A stretch of 36,455 nucleotides of DNA from Planctomycetota bacterium (GCA_030740295.1 JASLXP010000619.1:1-36455), one strand, 5' to 3'. Positions 24,208-33,378 are shown, numbered from the stretch's first letter. The notes: generated from the letters alone by a model not told the origin. Numbers and translations are program-made.

Positions 24208-25575
24208 CTACGTAAAGAATTGCGGCAACAACGCCCGCGAAGCTTCCAGAAGTTCATCCAGCATGGGCTCGGCCTTATCGGGGAAGATCGCCATCTCATC
24301 CAGCATCAGAGCCTGCATGGCCAGATTGCGATCCCCCGTGACTGCCGCATCAGCCACGAGTTCCTGCCAGGCGAAACGCTTCTCCAACATTCCTTTGAGA
24401 ACGACTGGAGCTTCGTCCATGTGGACAACTCTCGCGCCAGTTGAATCGGTCACGGTTTCGACTTCCACCAGCGCATGCCTTGGCAAGTTAGGGATGGCAC
24501 CCTCGTTGGCAGTATTCAGGATGTGTACGTTGCGGCGTCCGGCGCAGATATCGTCGATGAGAGAGACAACACTTTCGCTTCGCAGCGGGTTGCTCATTTC
24601 GCTGGGCAGCTCGACCTTGTCCAGTTCGGCCTGAAAATCCTCGGTGAACTTTGCCATTGCCTCCGGTGAGTCGTCCGGACCGTCAGGCATGGGTTCGTTC
24701 TCGTCATACGCGTGATTCCACGCGCTCTGGGCCATGGCCTCAGGCAGTGACGACTGGCCACCAGGCAGGCCGGCGAGGAAAGGATAGAACTCCGCGATAT
24801 GGTCGTCCGATTGGTAAACGATGTTGTATCCGTAAATCTCAGAAAGTTTCCTGGACATCTCTTGATTTCCTGAGGGCTGTCTTTCTGCTATTCGCCGCCT
24901 CAGCTCAGGATAGACGTCGCGGCCTTTGTGCACGATTTTGGTGAACCAGTAGTAATGGTTGGTACCCACCCAGACGCAGTCCAATTCCTCAGGTGGCACT
25001 TCGAGAATGCCGGCTGCTGCCCCGATGCCGATTTGAACACCGTGGCAGATCCCGAACACCTTGATGTCCGTGTACTTCGTCAGTGCCCGGCAGATGACGG
25101 CCATGGGATTGGAGTGATTCAACAGGATGGCGCTCGGAGCACGCCTCTCCATCTCCCGGCACATTTCCAGGTAAGCGGCCACGGACCGGAAACCCATCAT
25201 CATTGCTGCAGGCCCGCCGGTATCACCAATGAGCTGATGGATTCCATACTTGGCAGGAATCCGCATGTCCGCCTGATGATAGAAGGAACGATCGATGCTT
25301 CGCGAAGCTTCCGAGCCCGCCCCTCCGATACCACCGACGGCAAAGTCGACTCCATCCACTGCATCGGCCAAATCAGCCGTGCCCCTCATGGTGAGTCCTG
25401 TACCCGCCTCATCAGCCAGGCGCTGCCCGAGAGCCGCAACGCGTTTCGCCCTCTCCTCATTGATATCGTAGAGGACGATCTCCGATCCACGCAGTGTCTC
25501 GGCCACCGGAAAATATTTGATCACATTTTTGAAATAAAACGCTCCGCCGCCCAGGCAGACAATCTTCTTAGCCAT
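24208..25575 (-). CDS. Glycoside hydrolase family 4, NAD+/metal-dependent (alpha-glucosidase/galactosidase/galacturonidase type)
   Basis: 455 aa, ATG at 25575 with GGAG upstream. Length and motifs fit GH4: an N-terminal Rossmann segment (KIVCLGGGAFYFKN), VGGIGGAG, the NHSNPM motif at 153-158, the metal-binding cysteine motif GICHGVQ (Cys177, His178) and GTNHYYW (His207). GH4 enzymes are cytoplasmic. They oxidise C3 of the sugar with NAD+, eliminate the aglycone, then reduce the product, using Mn2+ or a similar metal. Substrate class cannot be fixed from sequence by eye. The neighbouring lyase and sulfatase make uronic or neutral oligosaccharides plausible. The gene is divergent from the heparinase-like gene, with a 284-bp shared upstream region. 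Confidence 0.9.
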   Translation of the reverse strand: MAKKIVCLGGGAFYFKNVIKYFPVAETLRGSEIVLYDINEERAKRVAALGQRLADEAGTGLTMRGTADLADAVDGVDFAVGGIGGAGSEASRSIDRSFYHQADMRIPAKYGIHQLIGDTGGPAAMMMGFRSVAAYLEMCREMERRAPSAILLNHSNPMAVICRALTKYTDIKVFGICHGVQIGIGAAAGILEVPPEELDCVWVGTNHYYWFTKIVHKGRDVYPELRRRIAERQPSGNQEMSRKLSEIYGYNIVYQSDDHIAEFYPFLAGLPGGQSSLPEAMAQSAWNHAYDENEPMPDGPDDSPEAMAKFTEDFQAELDKVELPSEMSNPLRSESVVSLIDDICAGRRNVHILNTANEGAIPNLPRHALVEVETVTDSTGARVVHMDEAPVVLKGMLEKRFAWQELVADAAVTGDRNLAMQALMLDEMAIFPDKAEPMLDELLEASRALLPQFFT

Positions 25576-25859
25576 GGTCTGTTACTCCAGTCTTTGGGAT
25601 CAGGGGTCAAACCTGCGTCAGACAAACACAGATCGACTCCCTCTCCGGGATATTAGGATAGTTGGTGCAGGAACACGAAGCAGTCTGTGTCCCTTCGATT
25701 TGCTGCCGAACGAAATTGCGGTGACCCCGCGAATCGTGCAGGTGACTTCGCCTGGATGGTTTGCACGAGATAAGTTTGTACCCGATGTTACTGACCGAGG
25801 GTAGCGCGGGCCCTCCCGTTTCAAACGATCACGTAGCAGAAAAGAAGCCTGAGGAGCAG
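25576..25859. other. Divergent intergenic region between GH4 and heparinase-like genes
   Basis: 284 bp holding the 5' regions of both genes. An open frame of 76 codons crosses it on the plus strand (25574-25804), ending FARDKFVPDVTDRG. It has no ribosome-binding site and I do not recognise it; it could be a decayed gene end. No clear promoter or operator was found. Confidence 0.3.
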
Positions 25860-28800
25860 GTGATTAATTCGAACCCATTCAGGTCCCGTTTCGCCGAGTC
25901 TGTCTCTCTGAGCCTGCTCCTCTTACTCTGTCTTGACCTGGTAAACGCCATGCCGCGACTGCCCAAAGGAATGCCACCTGCCGAGTATTACGGCGGCTTC
26001 TACCCGGACGAAAAATGGGTCGACGCCCTGAAATCCATAGCGCGTGACAGGCGAGAGAATCCTTTTCAATCGATATGCGTCGTTGAGGATGAATCCGAAG
26101 GCAAAGACAGTTGGCAAAGCCCCACCATCAGGCTCACGCAGGAGCAGCTTCAGCGATTGAAAGAGGAAGCCAAGCCCTACCTGAAGCTGAAGCCGAAAGA
26201 ACTGCTGGGCCTCGTTCCCAGGCGCAACCGAATTTCAGGAAACAGCCGGGTGATGAGGGCATCGCGCATGCCACCTTGCCCCGTTGGTGACGGAGAGCTG
26301 CTTACCTGGAGCCCGGACCGAGCAGACGAGCTTGCCTGCGCGCGGGACCACACAATCGACCCTTTCAAGCTGTACCGGCAGACGGGGATCTTTCGCATTC
26401 GTGGCCCGAAAGGTGAAGAGCAAGAGTACCCCTACAACGATGCGGAGGACGGCACACGCACCTACCTGCTGGGCGAGTTCATGCATCCCCTTCGTGTCCA
26501 TCATCTGTCGGAAGCCGCCAGGGACTTGGGACACCTGTACCTCCACACCCGCGATCTGGAGTATGCCCGACGGGCGGCAGCAATCCTGCTCGATTTTGCG
26601 GTGGCCGTGCCGCACTGGCCGAAGATCCATCGCGGCTGGAACGGCGTAGAGGGCATAGATCGCTTTCGATCCGTGGATGACTTCTCAACCTACACCGGCA
26701 TCTGGTACGACAAGTATCATTCAGGAATCAATGCAGGGCCGGACGTGCTCGCCCTTGCCTACGATTGCATCGTCAGCGCACCGGTCTGGAAAGAATTCGA
26801 TTCCAGTGCTCCCGGAAACGACGCCCGAAGGCTCATCGAAGAAGACCTGTTCCTGTATACCGCCAAAGACGCCATCCGTTATGACATTCGGCATCCGAGG
26901 CCATCCTCAGCCATCAGCAACTACATTCCCTATCAGATCAGTGGCATGCTGTGCATCGGCCGCGCGACAGGAATGCCGGAATTGATCCACTACGCGGCGT
27001 GGAAGCTCGATCAGCTTCTGGAAAAGACCCTGATGGCCGACTCGGTGTTTCCGGAAAGCCCGTCCTATGGCCGCCAGCATATCTACGGAATGGCCAAGGC
27101 TGCCCGCATGGGTGAAGGCTACAGCGATCCTGACGGATTTCGCTCGTCCATTGGCGGCGGACGCTTTGAGAATCTCGACATGGGCTTCAGACCCCAATTG
27201 AGTCGAGCAGTAGAGATTCTCGAATCGATGGTCTATCCGGACAACAACTACGTGATGATTCACGACACCTACGGCAAGCTGCTCAGCAAAGGCCATCCGG
27301 CTCCGGAAAAGACGTCGCCAACGATCTATCCGTCCTTCGGTCACGCGTGGTTGGGGAGGGGAGACAGAGCCAGGGGCAACCAGATCCAAGCCCACCTGCA
27401 TTATTCAGGGAACTGGGGCCACGACCATGCTGACATGCTGGACGTTATCCTGTGGGCCTACCGCGACGAATTGATCTCCGACATCGGCTACACCCACACG
27501 TATCGCAGCTTCGCTTCCTGGTCGTCCGGCCACAACGTCGTGGTGGTAGACCGTCACACACAGAAGCAGGTTCCTGATCACGGTAATCTGATCGGGTGGC
27601 ATTCGATCGAGAACGCAGTGCAGGTCGTCGAAGCGTCCGCGCCCGAAGTCTACGAGCAATGCTCCGTCTATCGCCGCGCCCTCTTTCTCGTCCCGTTTGG
27701 TGATGACAATGTGGTGGTCGATGTTTTTACGGTGGAGGGTGGAAGCGTGCATGAATGGATGGCGCAGGGGAGCTGCATGTTCGAACAGTCCATGGAACTC
27801 TCGATTCCGCTGTCGGAACACGGCGAAAGCTATGCGGACGACAAGAAGCCGTTCACGCCGCCAGCATTCAACGAATATGTCAAGAGTCGCAGGGCCGCGG
27901 GGAAACATCCCTACCGGCTGGAGCCCGGTGAGAAAGATCCCTGGTACGGCGTGTTCCGGGATGTTCGCCGGGCCGATGTGAAAGGGCCTCTTACAGGAAA
28001 CTTCTATTCCCGAGGGAAATCACAGCACGACCTTCGGTTCCACATCCTGTTTCCATCTGAGGGAACAGCCTACGCGTGCACCGTGCCCAGCCTGCGGAGG
28101 TGCTGGTCACAGAAACTGCGGAAGGAGATCCATGCCGACGTTGAGAAATATCGCATGCCCAAAATTGTTATTCGCCGAGACGGCCAGAATCTTCGCAGCC
28201 GCTTCGTAACCGTCTGGGAACCGATCCGAAATAAGCCAATTCTCAGCGATGTGCGCAGTCTGACGGAAGGGGACAAGGGACCCGTTGTCGTCCAACTCAA
28301 ATCCAAAGAGCACGACTGGAAGGCAACGATCCATTATTCAGATGGCGACAGAGTGCAGCAGACCGTTGGCGACGTTACGTGGAAAGGACGCTACGCGAGC
28401 ATCATCGAACAGGACGGACAACTGAGCATCGACGTCTACGACTCCTCCTATCTTCAGCACGGCTCTATTGAGTTGAAATTGGAGCCATGGCTTCCACTCG
28501 TGCTCAATCGCGTAATAGAATCCAACAAGGGCAAGTTCTCCCTCGAACTGCAGGGCCGCTGGCCAGGCGTAGAAAGAGGCGGCCTCATCAAGTTCGACCC
28601 GGCAGAACTGGCAACCATCCAGGTTGGTGATGGCCAACGGCTGGTGCCTGTCGATGCGTTAGAAATTGCAGGGGAGAAGACTGTTCTTCGCTGCACACGC
28701 CATCCGGGCTTCACTTTCGACCGTGAGGGAGAGAAACTGAAGGACACGTTCACGCCTTACCTTACTTACGAAGGCAAAGCCACGGTCCGTCTTCCGAGTC

Positions 28801-28925
28801 GATTTCACCTGAGATCCGTGAAGGGCCGTAAGGGGGCCTATCTGATACGTTCGACGAATCCGATGACCATTGGCAGGTCATCGTTTGGCAGGACGGAAGA
28901 CTGGTCTGAAATTCAGGTGCCATAG
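25860..28925 (+). CDS. Secreted heparinase II/III-like polysaccharide lyase
   Basis: I choose GTG 25860, preceded by GAGGAG (25851-25856) and giving a signal peptide (MINSNPFRSRFAESVSLSLL followed by a leucine-rich core). The frame is open to 25761, but that extension lacks signal-peptide form. The protein has 1021 aa. The central part is helical and alginate-lyase-like, with FPESPSYGRQHIYG near 400. It leads into the heparinase II/III beta-sandwich at about residues 514-570, with GNWGHDHADMLDVILW, then DIGYTHTYRSFASW and SGHNVVVVDRHTQ. These motifs include the His/Asp and His-Asn residues typical of PF07940. The long C-terminal region is beta-rich. Such lyases cleave uronic-acid-containing polysaccharides by beta-elimination. 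Here the substrate could be a sulfated glycosaminoglycan-like or alginate-like glycan, given the nearby sulfatase; this is inference. Confidence 0.88.
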   Translation: MINSNPFRSRFAESVSLSLLLLLCLDLVNAMPRLPKGMPPAEYYGGFYPDEKWVDALKSIARDRRENPFQSICVVEDESEGKDSWQSPTIRLTQEQLQRLKEEAKPYLKLKPKELLGLVPRRNRISGNSRVMRASRMPPCPVGDGELLTWSPDRADELACARDHTIDPFKLYRQTGIFRIRGPKGEEQEYPYNDAEDGTRTYLLGEFMHPLRVHHLSEAARDLGHLYLHTRDLEYARRAAAILLDFAVAVPHWPKIHRGWNGVEGIDRFRSVDDFSTYTGIWYDKYHSGINAGPDVLALAYDCIVSAPVWKEFDSSAPGNDARRLIEEDLFLYTAKDAIRYDIRHPRPSSAISNYIPYQISGMLCIGRATGMPELIHYAAWKLDQLLEKTLMADSVFPESPSYGRQHIYGMAKAARMGEGYSDPDGFRSSIGGGRFENLDMGFRPQLSRAVEILESMVYPDNNYVMIHDTYGKLLSKGHPAPEKTSPTIYPSFGHAWLGRGDRARGNQIQAHLHYSGNWGHDHADMLDVILWAYRDELISDIGYTHTYRSFASWSSGHNVVVVDRHTQKQVPDHGNLIGWHSIENAVQVVEASAPEVYEQCSVYRRALFLVPFGDDNVVVDVFTVEGGSVHEWMAQGSCMFEQSMELSIPLSEHGESYADDKKPFTPPAFNEYVKSRRAAGKHPYRLEPGEKDPWYGVFRDVRRADVKGPLTGNFYSRGKSQHDLRFHILFPSEGTAYACTVPSLRRCWSQKLRKEIHADVEKYRMPKIVIRRDGQNLRSRFVTVWEPIRNKPILSDVRSLTEGDKGPVVVQLKSKEHDWKATIHYSDGDRVQQTVGDVTWKGRYASIIEQDGQLSIDVYDSSYLQHGSIELKLEPWLPLVLNRVIESNKGKFSLELQGRWPGVERGGLIKFDPAELATIQVGDGQRLVPVDALEIAGEKTVLRCTRHPGFTFDREGEKLKDTFTPYLTYEGKATVRLPSRFHLRSVKGRKGAYLIRSTNPMTIGRSSFGRTEDWSEIQVP

Positions 28926-29316
28926 CGATGTCACTCAGTCGAATGAGTTGTTCGTCCCTCCTCCGCTCCGGGGGACTAGTCCTCCAAGACGGAGACGTTC
29001 TGACGGATTTCAGGGGCGAAGCCCCGGGCCGTTTGCCTAGCCCAGCCCAACGGGCTGGGTGAATGGCACAAAGATTTGAAAAGGGGCAACGCCCCGGCTA
29101 TTTATCAGATTGCCATTCACTGGCGCAAATGACCGGGGCGTTGCCCCTAAGAATGATCTGCCCGAAAACCCAGCCCGATGGGCTGGGCTAGGCAAACGTC
29201 CCGGGGCTTTGCCCCTGAAAATTGTCACTCAAATCCGTAAAATTGCCCTCGTCTCGGCCACTAGTCGATGCCTCAAGAATATTCTGGTCTGCATCTATAA
29301 ACGTCTGTTTAGTCGA
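28926..29316. other. 391-bp gene-free interval carrying a hairpin-rich repeat
   Basis: No gene is supported between the heparinase-like gene and the 29317 start. Most of the interval is the inverted repeat at 29002-29226. The short phrase AGTCGAATGA occurs on the left (about 28937) and again at 29311-29320. A long open plus-strand frame through the right arm (from 29110) is an artefact of the repeat. Confidence 0.7.
29002..29226. repeat. Large imperfect inverted repeat built from GC-rich hairpin units (REP/BIME-like)
   Basis: The left arm (about 29002-29097) and the reverse complement of the right arm (about 29133-29226) align almost base for base. Each arm holds three hairpins in order: GGGGC-gaa/aaa-GCCCC; AGCCCAGCCC with its complement GGGCTGGGT; and GGGGC-aac-GCCCC. 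The block GTTTGCCTAGCCCAGCCC is identical in both arms. The loop region 29098-29132 contains GATTGCCATTCACTGGCGCAAA. It would form a long cruciform or RNA hairpin and could terminate transcription of the heparinase-like gene. The small hairpin units resemble intergenic repeats of PVC genomes, here in palindromic array. No transposase or direct target duplication is evident. Confidence 0.85.
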
Positions 29317-31686
29317 ATGACCTTGATTACATCTGACATCCAAATCACTGAAGAAACCTACTCCCAGGACAACTATGCCCAGCACCTCTGTGTGCTTGAG
29401 GACGGCTCGTTGTGGGCGACATGGGCTGAGTTTGGGCCGGTTGGCTCGCGCGTTTTTGGAAGGCAGGTTGTGAACGGCCAGGCCGGGCCCATCCAGGCTC
29501 TGGCTGAGACAGCAGGCATGCAGACGCAGCCGCGCTGCTTTTCGCGGCGTACTGGTGGCGCACTGACGATCTGGTTCCAGAAAAATGGGCAGACTTACTC
29601 CATTCATGGCCGAGCATTCAGCGAAGGGAAGCTGGGTGAGAGTCAGCTCCTTTTCAGCCTTCCCGAGGGTGCCAAGCCGGGCGAGTTGGAAGGGACAACT
29701 GATGCGGATGGTCAAATCTGGCTGGCGTGGGCGCAGGCTGCCAGGGGCCGAAGCACCATCGAAGTGGTCTGCATCCCGACCGGAGGAGAGGCGAGGCACT
29801 TCGAACTCGATGCAGGTGTACCATTCAACTATCGACCTGCCCTGTGTGAGGTGGACGGCGGTGTTGCCCTGGTCTGGGACGCATACGTGGGCAAGAGCTA
29901 CGATGTGTTTGGCTGTTCTGTCGAGCATCAGGGACCGTCAGGAGTTCGTCGTATCAGTTCCGATGAGTGTTGGGAGAATCGTCCCAATGTCTGCTGCGAT
30001 TCGGCCGGGCGGTTGTGGGCGGCATGGGTGCATCACCGGGACGTGATGTTCCAGGACAGCATCATCCAGTCGAAGTGCGCAGTACGGGGTGCCCTGTACG
30101 AAAACGCTGAATGGGTTCCTCTGGCCGGAGCTGACGGCTCGCAGGAGATTGTGCCGCTCCATTACGGTTTACTGACGGATCTCAAAGTTCACCCGCAGTT
30201 GGGACACCAGGGGCACCGCCTGAAGCCCATGCTGAAGGCTTCAAAGGATGGTGGCATCTGGCTGTTCTATGAGTCCAAGGCAGAAGAGGCGGATAACACA
30301 ATCATCAGCAAAGGCAGACTGCTCGGTTTGCATCACTCAGGCAGCAGTTGGTCGAGCCCGTTGGACATCGCGGAGGGTCGCGTCGAATACACGCTCGCGT
30401 CAGAGGAGACTGTCTGCGACAGTCTTCTCCACCTTTCGAGAGACATTGACAACGACCGTCTGTTTCTGTCAGAGACATCGCTGGTCAGCAGCATGAATCA
30501 GGTTCCGGATGACAAGCGGACGGTCGATCTAACACATTGGAAAGAAATTCAGCTTCCTTTCCCAAGTCCGAAAGAGCGACCGAAGAACGAGCTGCCCGGC
30601 GAAGAGAGTGGAAAGTACCAATTATTCTGGGCTGACCTGCACTGCCATTCTTCGATGTCTATAGAAATGGAAGGCGATCCCGACGAGCTGGCCTTCTATG
30701 CTCGTGACAGATCCCTCCTCGACGGGTTGACGGTCTCGGACAACGACCAGTTCTGGAACAAGTTCACCCGCAACAGCCAACGCTACCTCAAGGACCACGA
30801 GTGGGACATGGTCAAGGGGAACGCTCTCGTCACCAACGAGCCCGGACGCTTCGCCATGTTCCCCGGATACGAGATGACTATCGGCGGGAATACGGACGAG
30901 GAGCGCAACCATCGTTCTGTGATGTCGGATGATAATGAGATGGAGATGGACCTCCTCCATTTCAAAGAGGAGCATTACGTCCCGCATCGACACGGAGATG
31001 CCGCGATTAACAAGGATGTTGTTGAATGCATAGCGTGGGCAGGGGAGAGGAGTTACCTCCCTCATCCACACCCGCACAACGGAACTTATGGCCTGACTGA
31101 TGAAAACGTCGAGTGGAACGTGGACATCTACGCCGGCTGGATGAGGAACATCGAGCTTTACGACATCTTCTTCAAGTACCTCGACGCCGGTCACAAGATC
31201 GGTTTCACGGCCAGCGGCGACAGCCACTATCGCAACCCCGGCTTCAACTGCGGAGTCACGGGCATCTGGTCCGAGGGTCTGGGCCGCGCTTCATTCCTCG
31301 AAGCCCTTCGGGCCCACCGCTGCTACGGAACCGCGGGTCAGCGGATCGTAATCGAATTCACGATCAACGATCAGATGATGGGTAGTTCACTGGTCGTGCA
31401 GGACGATCCCGTTCTCAGGTGGCGCGTGCTCGGAGAAGACCAGGACTACATCCTTCGCATTCATCGCGACGGGCGACTCATGTTCGATGAGCGTTTCCGT
31501 GGGGAGACCCGCGGGGAATACGCAGAGTTCCGGTTTCTCGAATACCGTCCTGGCCGCCACTACTACCTGTTGGAAGTTTCATCGCCCGAACCGGTACCTG
31601 ACTATCCGTCCAACGTCGCACACGCACTGGGCGCACGAGCGTGGTCAAGTCCGATCTGGGTTGAGACGCCTGTCCCATCCGGATAG
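29317..31686 (+). CDS. Beta-propeller plus PHP-type (DUF3604-like) metal-dependent protein
   Basis: I place the start at ATG 29317 (MTLITSDIQITEET, 789 aa), because the upstream frame runs through the inverted repeat. No signal peptide is seen, so the protein may be cytoplasmic. Residues ~20-400 contain at least six propeller-like units marked by repeated phrases such as GSLWATWAEFG, GALTIWFQKNG, GQIWLAWAQAA, GGVALVWDAYVG, GRLWAAWVHHR and GGIWLFYES. Residues ~435-700 form a PHP superfamily domain like DUF3604: WADLHCHSSMS, an extended metal-site segment, LPHPHPHNG, and FTASGDSHYRNPG, followed by CYGTAGQRI. The histidines and aspartates would bind two or three metals for a hydrolase reaction. 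The substrate is unknown; the propeller may select it. The last ~80 residues form a beta domain. Confidence 0.8.
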   Translation: MTLITSDIQITEETYSQDNYAQHLCVLEDGSLWATWAEFGPVGSRVFGRQVVNGQAGPIQALAETAGMQTQPRCFSRRTGGALTIWFQKNGQTYSIHGRAFSEGKLGESQLLFSLPEGAKPGELEGTTDADGQIWLAWAQAARGRSTIEVVCIPTGGEARHFELDAGVPFNYRPALCEVDGGVALVWDAYVGKSYDVFGCSVEHQGPSGVRRISSDECWENRPNVCCDSAGRLWAAWVHHRDVMFQDSIIQSKCAVRGALYENAEWVPLAGADGSQEIVPLHYGLLTDLKVHPQLGHQGHRLKPMLKASKDGGIWLFYESKAEEADNTIISKGRLLGLHHSGSSWSSPLDIAEGRVEYTLASEETVCDSLLHLSRDIDNDRLFLSETSLVSSMNQVPDDKRTVDLTHWKEIQLPFPSPKERPKNELPGEESGKYQLFWADLHCHSSMSIEMEGDPDELAFYARDRSLLDGLTVSDNDQFWNKFTRNSQRYLKDHEWDMVKGNALVTNEPGRFAMFPGYEMTIGGNTDEERNHRSVMSDDNEMEMDLLHFKEEHYVPHRHGDAAINKDVVECIAWAGERSYLPHPHPHNGTYGLTDENVEWNVDIYAGWMRNIELYDIFFKYLDAGHKIGFTASGDSHYRNPGFNCGVTGIWSEGLGRASFLEALRAHRCYGTAGQRIVIEFTINDQMMGSSLVVQDDPVLRWRVLGEDQDYILRIHRDGRLMFDERFRGETRGEYAEFRFLEYRPGRHYYLLEVSSPEPVPDYPSNVAHALGARAWSSPIWVETPVPSG

Positions 31687-31728
31687 CGCGCCTGCATCCC
31701 TGCCGTGTTCAGAAGACACGCTCCTGTT

Positions 31729-31745
31729 ATCATTGAGACAATGAT
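31729..31745 (+). repeat. Small AT hairpin after the DUF3604-like gene
   Basis: ATCATT-GAGAC-AATGAT, 42 bases past the stop at 31686. The stem is weak and no T-run follows, so a terminator role is doubtful. Confidence 0.3.
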
Positions 31746-31757
31746 GGAGACAACTGA

Positions 31758-31853
31758 ATGAAAGCTGTTTCTGAATGGACAGAAATCCACATGTGGGATG
31801 CTGTCCGCGAAGTGAAAAGCAAACGTGTGGCCAGAAGAAGGGGCAGGCTATGA
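31758..31853 (+). CDS. Possible 31-aa ORF overlapping the next start (ATGA)
   Basis: ATG 31758 to TGA 31851-31853. The stop overlaps the ATG of the alpha/beta hydrolase at 31850. The peptide (MKAVSEWTEIHMWDAVREVK, then a basic tail) is not recognised and has no clear ribosome-binding site. Overlap geometry suggests coupling, or that this is a decayed gene end. Confidence 0.2.
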   Translation: MKAVSEWTEIHMWDAVREVKSKRVARRRGRL

Positions 31854-33361
31854 ACAGGATCGCGTGTCTGAGTCTGGTCTCTGGAGTTTTTCTGTCAGGA
31901 ACACAATTGTGGGCTGGTACTCCTGACGGCTCAGAACGCGAAACAGTTCAAAAGGCAGTCAAAGCAGCGCGCTGCTGGCTTGCCGCAAATGCCGCAGGCC
32001 GAGCGGCATTCGAACCGACATTGGAGAAATATGGCCAGGACATAGACGCAGTCATTGAAGAGCTAATGCCTAAGGGGAGCGACAAGTACAAAGATATCAA
32101 AGGCTATGAGGTAAAAGGTGATTCTTTCACGATTCCGGAATTGTTGGAGAGGAACAGAGACCATCCATTTAATTACTATGTGCCACCGCATTACGTCCCT
32201 GCTAAGAAAATGGGACTCATGTTGTGGATGCACGGCGGCGGAACTTATAAACCGGGCCGGAACGCGAAGCGTAAATCAATTCAGAATAAGTTAGATGAAC
32301 TGAAAGTCGGCGATTACATCTGTGTCGCACCTGAGGCATGCCATGGGGTAAATTTCCCGAAAGGTGCGGTGATGGACAAACTTGCTGGTCGCTGGTCTGT
32401 GCCGGCTTCAGAGCGATATCTGTCTGACATTATCAACGAGTTTATGCATCGGTACAATATCGACCCGAACAGAATCGTCTTGTGGGGGTATTCGATGGGT
32501 GGTGTTGGAGCATACAACCACGCGATGCGCACGGACCGCTTTGCCGTAGTTGGTATCGGAGGTGGTTCGTGGTCCTATGGCACGTTTGATGCGATGCTGA
32601 ATACACCAGCGTTTATATGGCATGGCAAAAACGATTCATTCTGGAAGAGCAAAACAGACTGTCGAAACCGTTTCACCGATGTCTCTCATGCACGCTATGC
32701 AGACGAGATTCTGACCGATTTAGGGTACGAACATAAATATATCGAAACTGACGGCGGGCACTATTCGGTGAATCTCCTGAACGGCAAATCCGTTGATATA
32801 ACCAAGACCTACTTTTACAGCGGGACCAGCGGCTACGTCATCGGTAAATACAGGAATCCATTCCCTGAGCGGGTAATCGCTATGACGCCCCGGGGCAGCT
32901 ATGAGAGCCATGATCCACTCACCTCCGGGGATGTATACTATCAGCCTGAATCGCTGCATGACCGGTGGGTCAGTATTGAACGATATACGCCGGGACCGGT
33001 ACGTGTTCATTGTGTTAATAAGAAGGGGAGGCTCAGGAAAGCAGATTCGTATCAAGAGTGGCTAAGTTACTCGGCTACTCGCGGCGTGAGTAAGTTTAAT
33101 GGAGCGAAGATCGATATTGAGAATTTGGGCAATAATGTTTTCAAAGCAACGACGAAGCATGTGGATTCCTATAGCATATGGCTGCATTCAAAAATGGTGG
33201 ATTTCAGGCGTCCCATCAAGGTGACCACAAATGGGGTTAGCGCTGAATATTCGTGCAAGCCAAGTTTACTGAATGCTCTCAAGAGCTATGAAAGGAGATA
33301 TGATTGGGGTCTCATTTATCCGGCCACGATCTCGGTAAGGGTAGTGGAGAAAGACAAGTGA
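31850..33361 (+). CDS. Secreted alpha/beta hydrolase (PHB-depolymerase/feruloyl-esterase-like)
   Basis: ATG 31850 with AAGGGG upstream opens a signal peptide (MNRIACLSLVSGVFLSGTQL). The frame extends to 31775 without start-site support. The protein has 503 aa. The alpha/beta hydrolase core shows the oxyanion-loop segment LWMHGGGTYKPG (~126), the nucleophile elbow GYSMGGVGAY (serine ~215), an acid-loop segment FIWHGKNDSF, and the histidine in DGGHYSVN. It should hydrolyse esters, perhaps acyl groups on the polysaccharide. The C-terminal ~170 residues look beta-rich and lack recognised motifs. The DNA is markedly more AT-rich than its neighbours (three 60-base lines counted by hand: 25, 28 and 30 G+C), so it may be a later arrival. 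The next gene starts 17 bases after its stop. Confidence 0.82.
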   Translation: MNRIACLSLVSGVFLSGTQLWAGTPDGSERETVQKAVKAARCWLAANAAGRAAFEPTLEKYGQDIDAVIEELMPKGSDKYKDIKGYEVKGDSFTIPELLERNRDHPFNYYVPPHYVPAKKMGLMLWMHGGGTYKPGRNAKRKSIQNKLDELKVGDYICVAPEACHGVNFPKGAVMDKLAGRWSVPASERYLSDIINEFMHRYNIDPNRIVLWGYSMGGVGAYNHAMRTDRFAVVGIGGGSWSYGTFDAMLNTPAFIWHGKNDSFWKSKTDCRNRFTDVSHARYADEILTDLGYEHKYIETDGGHYSVNLLNGKSVDITKTYFYSGTSGYVIGKYRNPFPERVIAMTPRGSYESHDPLTSGDVYYQPESLHDRWVSIERYTPGPVRVHCVNKKGRLRKADSYQEWLSYSATRGVSKFNGAKIDIENLGNNVFKATTKHVDSYSIWLHSKMVDFRRPIKVTTNGVSAEYSCKPSLLNALKSYERRYDWGLIYPATISVRVVEKDK

Positions 33362-33378
33362 TCCGTGTCTGTCACGCA

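Noticed and set aside
25574..25804. 76-codon plus-strand ORF between GH4 and the heparinase-like gene, ending FVPDVTDRG
   Set aside because: No ribosome-binding site or recognised family; the start lies in the GH4 start region. Its C-terminal phrase looks protein-like, so it may be a decayed gene end, but I cannot support it as a gene.
29110..29316. N-terminal extension of the propeller-PHP protein
   Set aside because: The extra residues are translated from the inverted repeat (GAxPLKIV-type phrase) and are not part of the protein.
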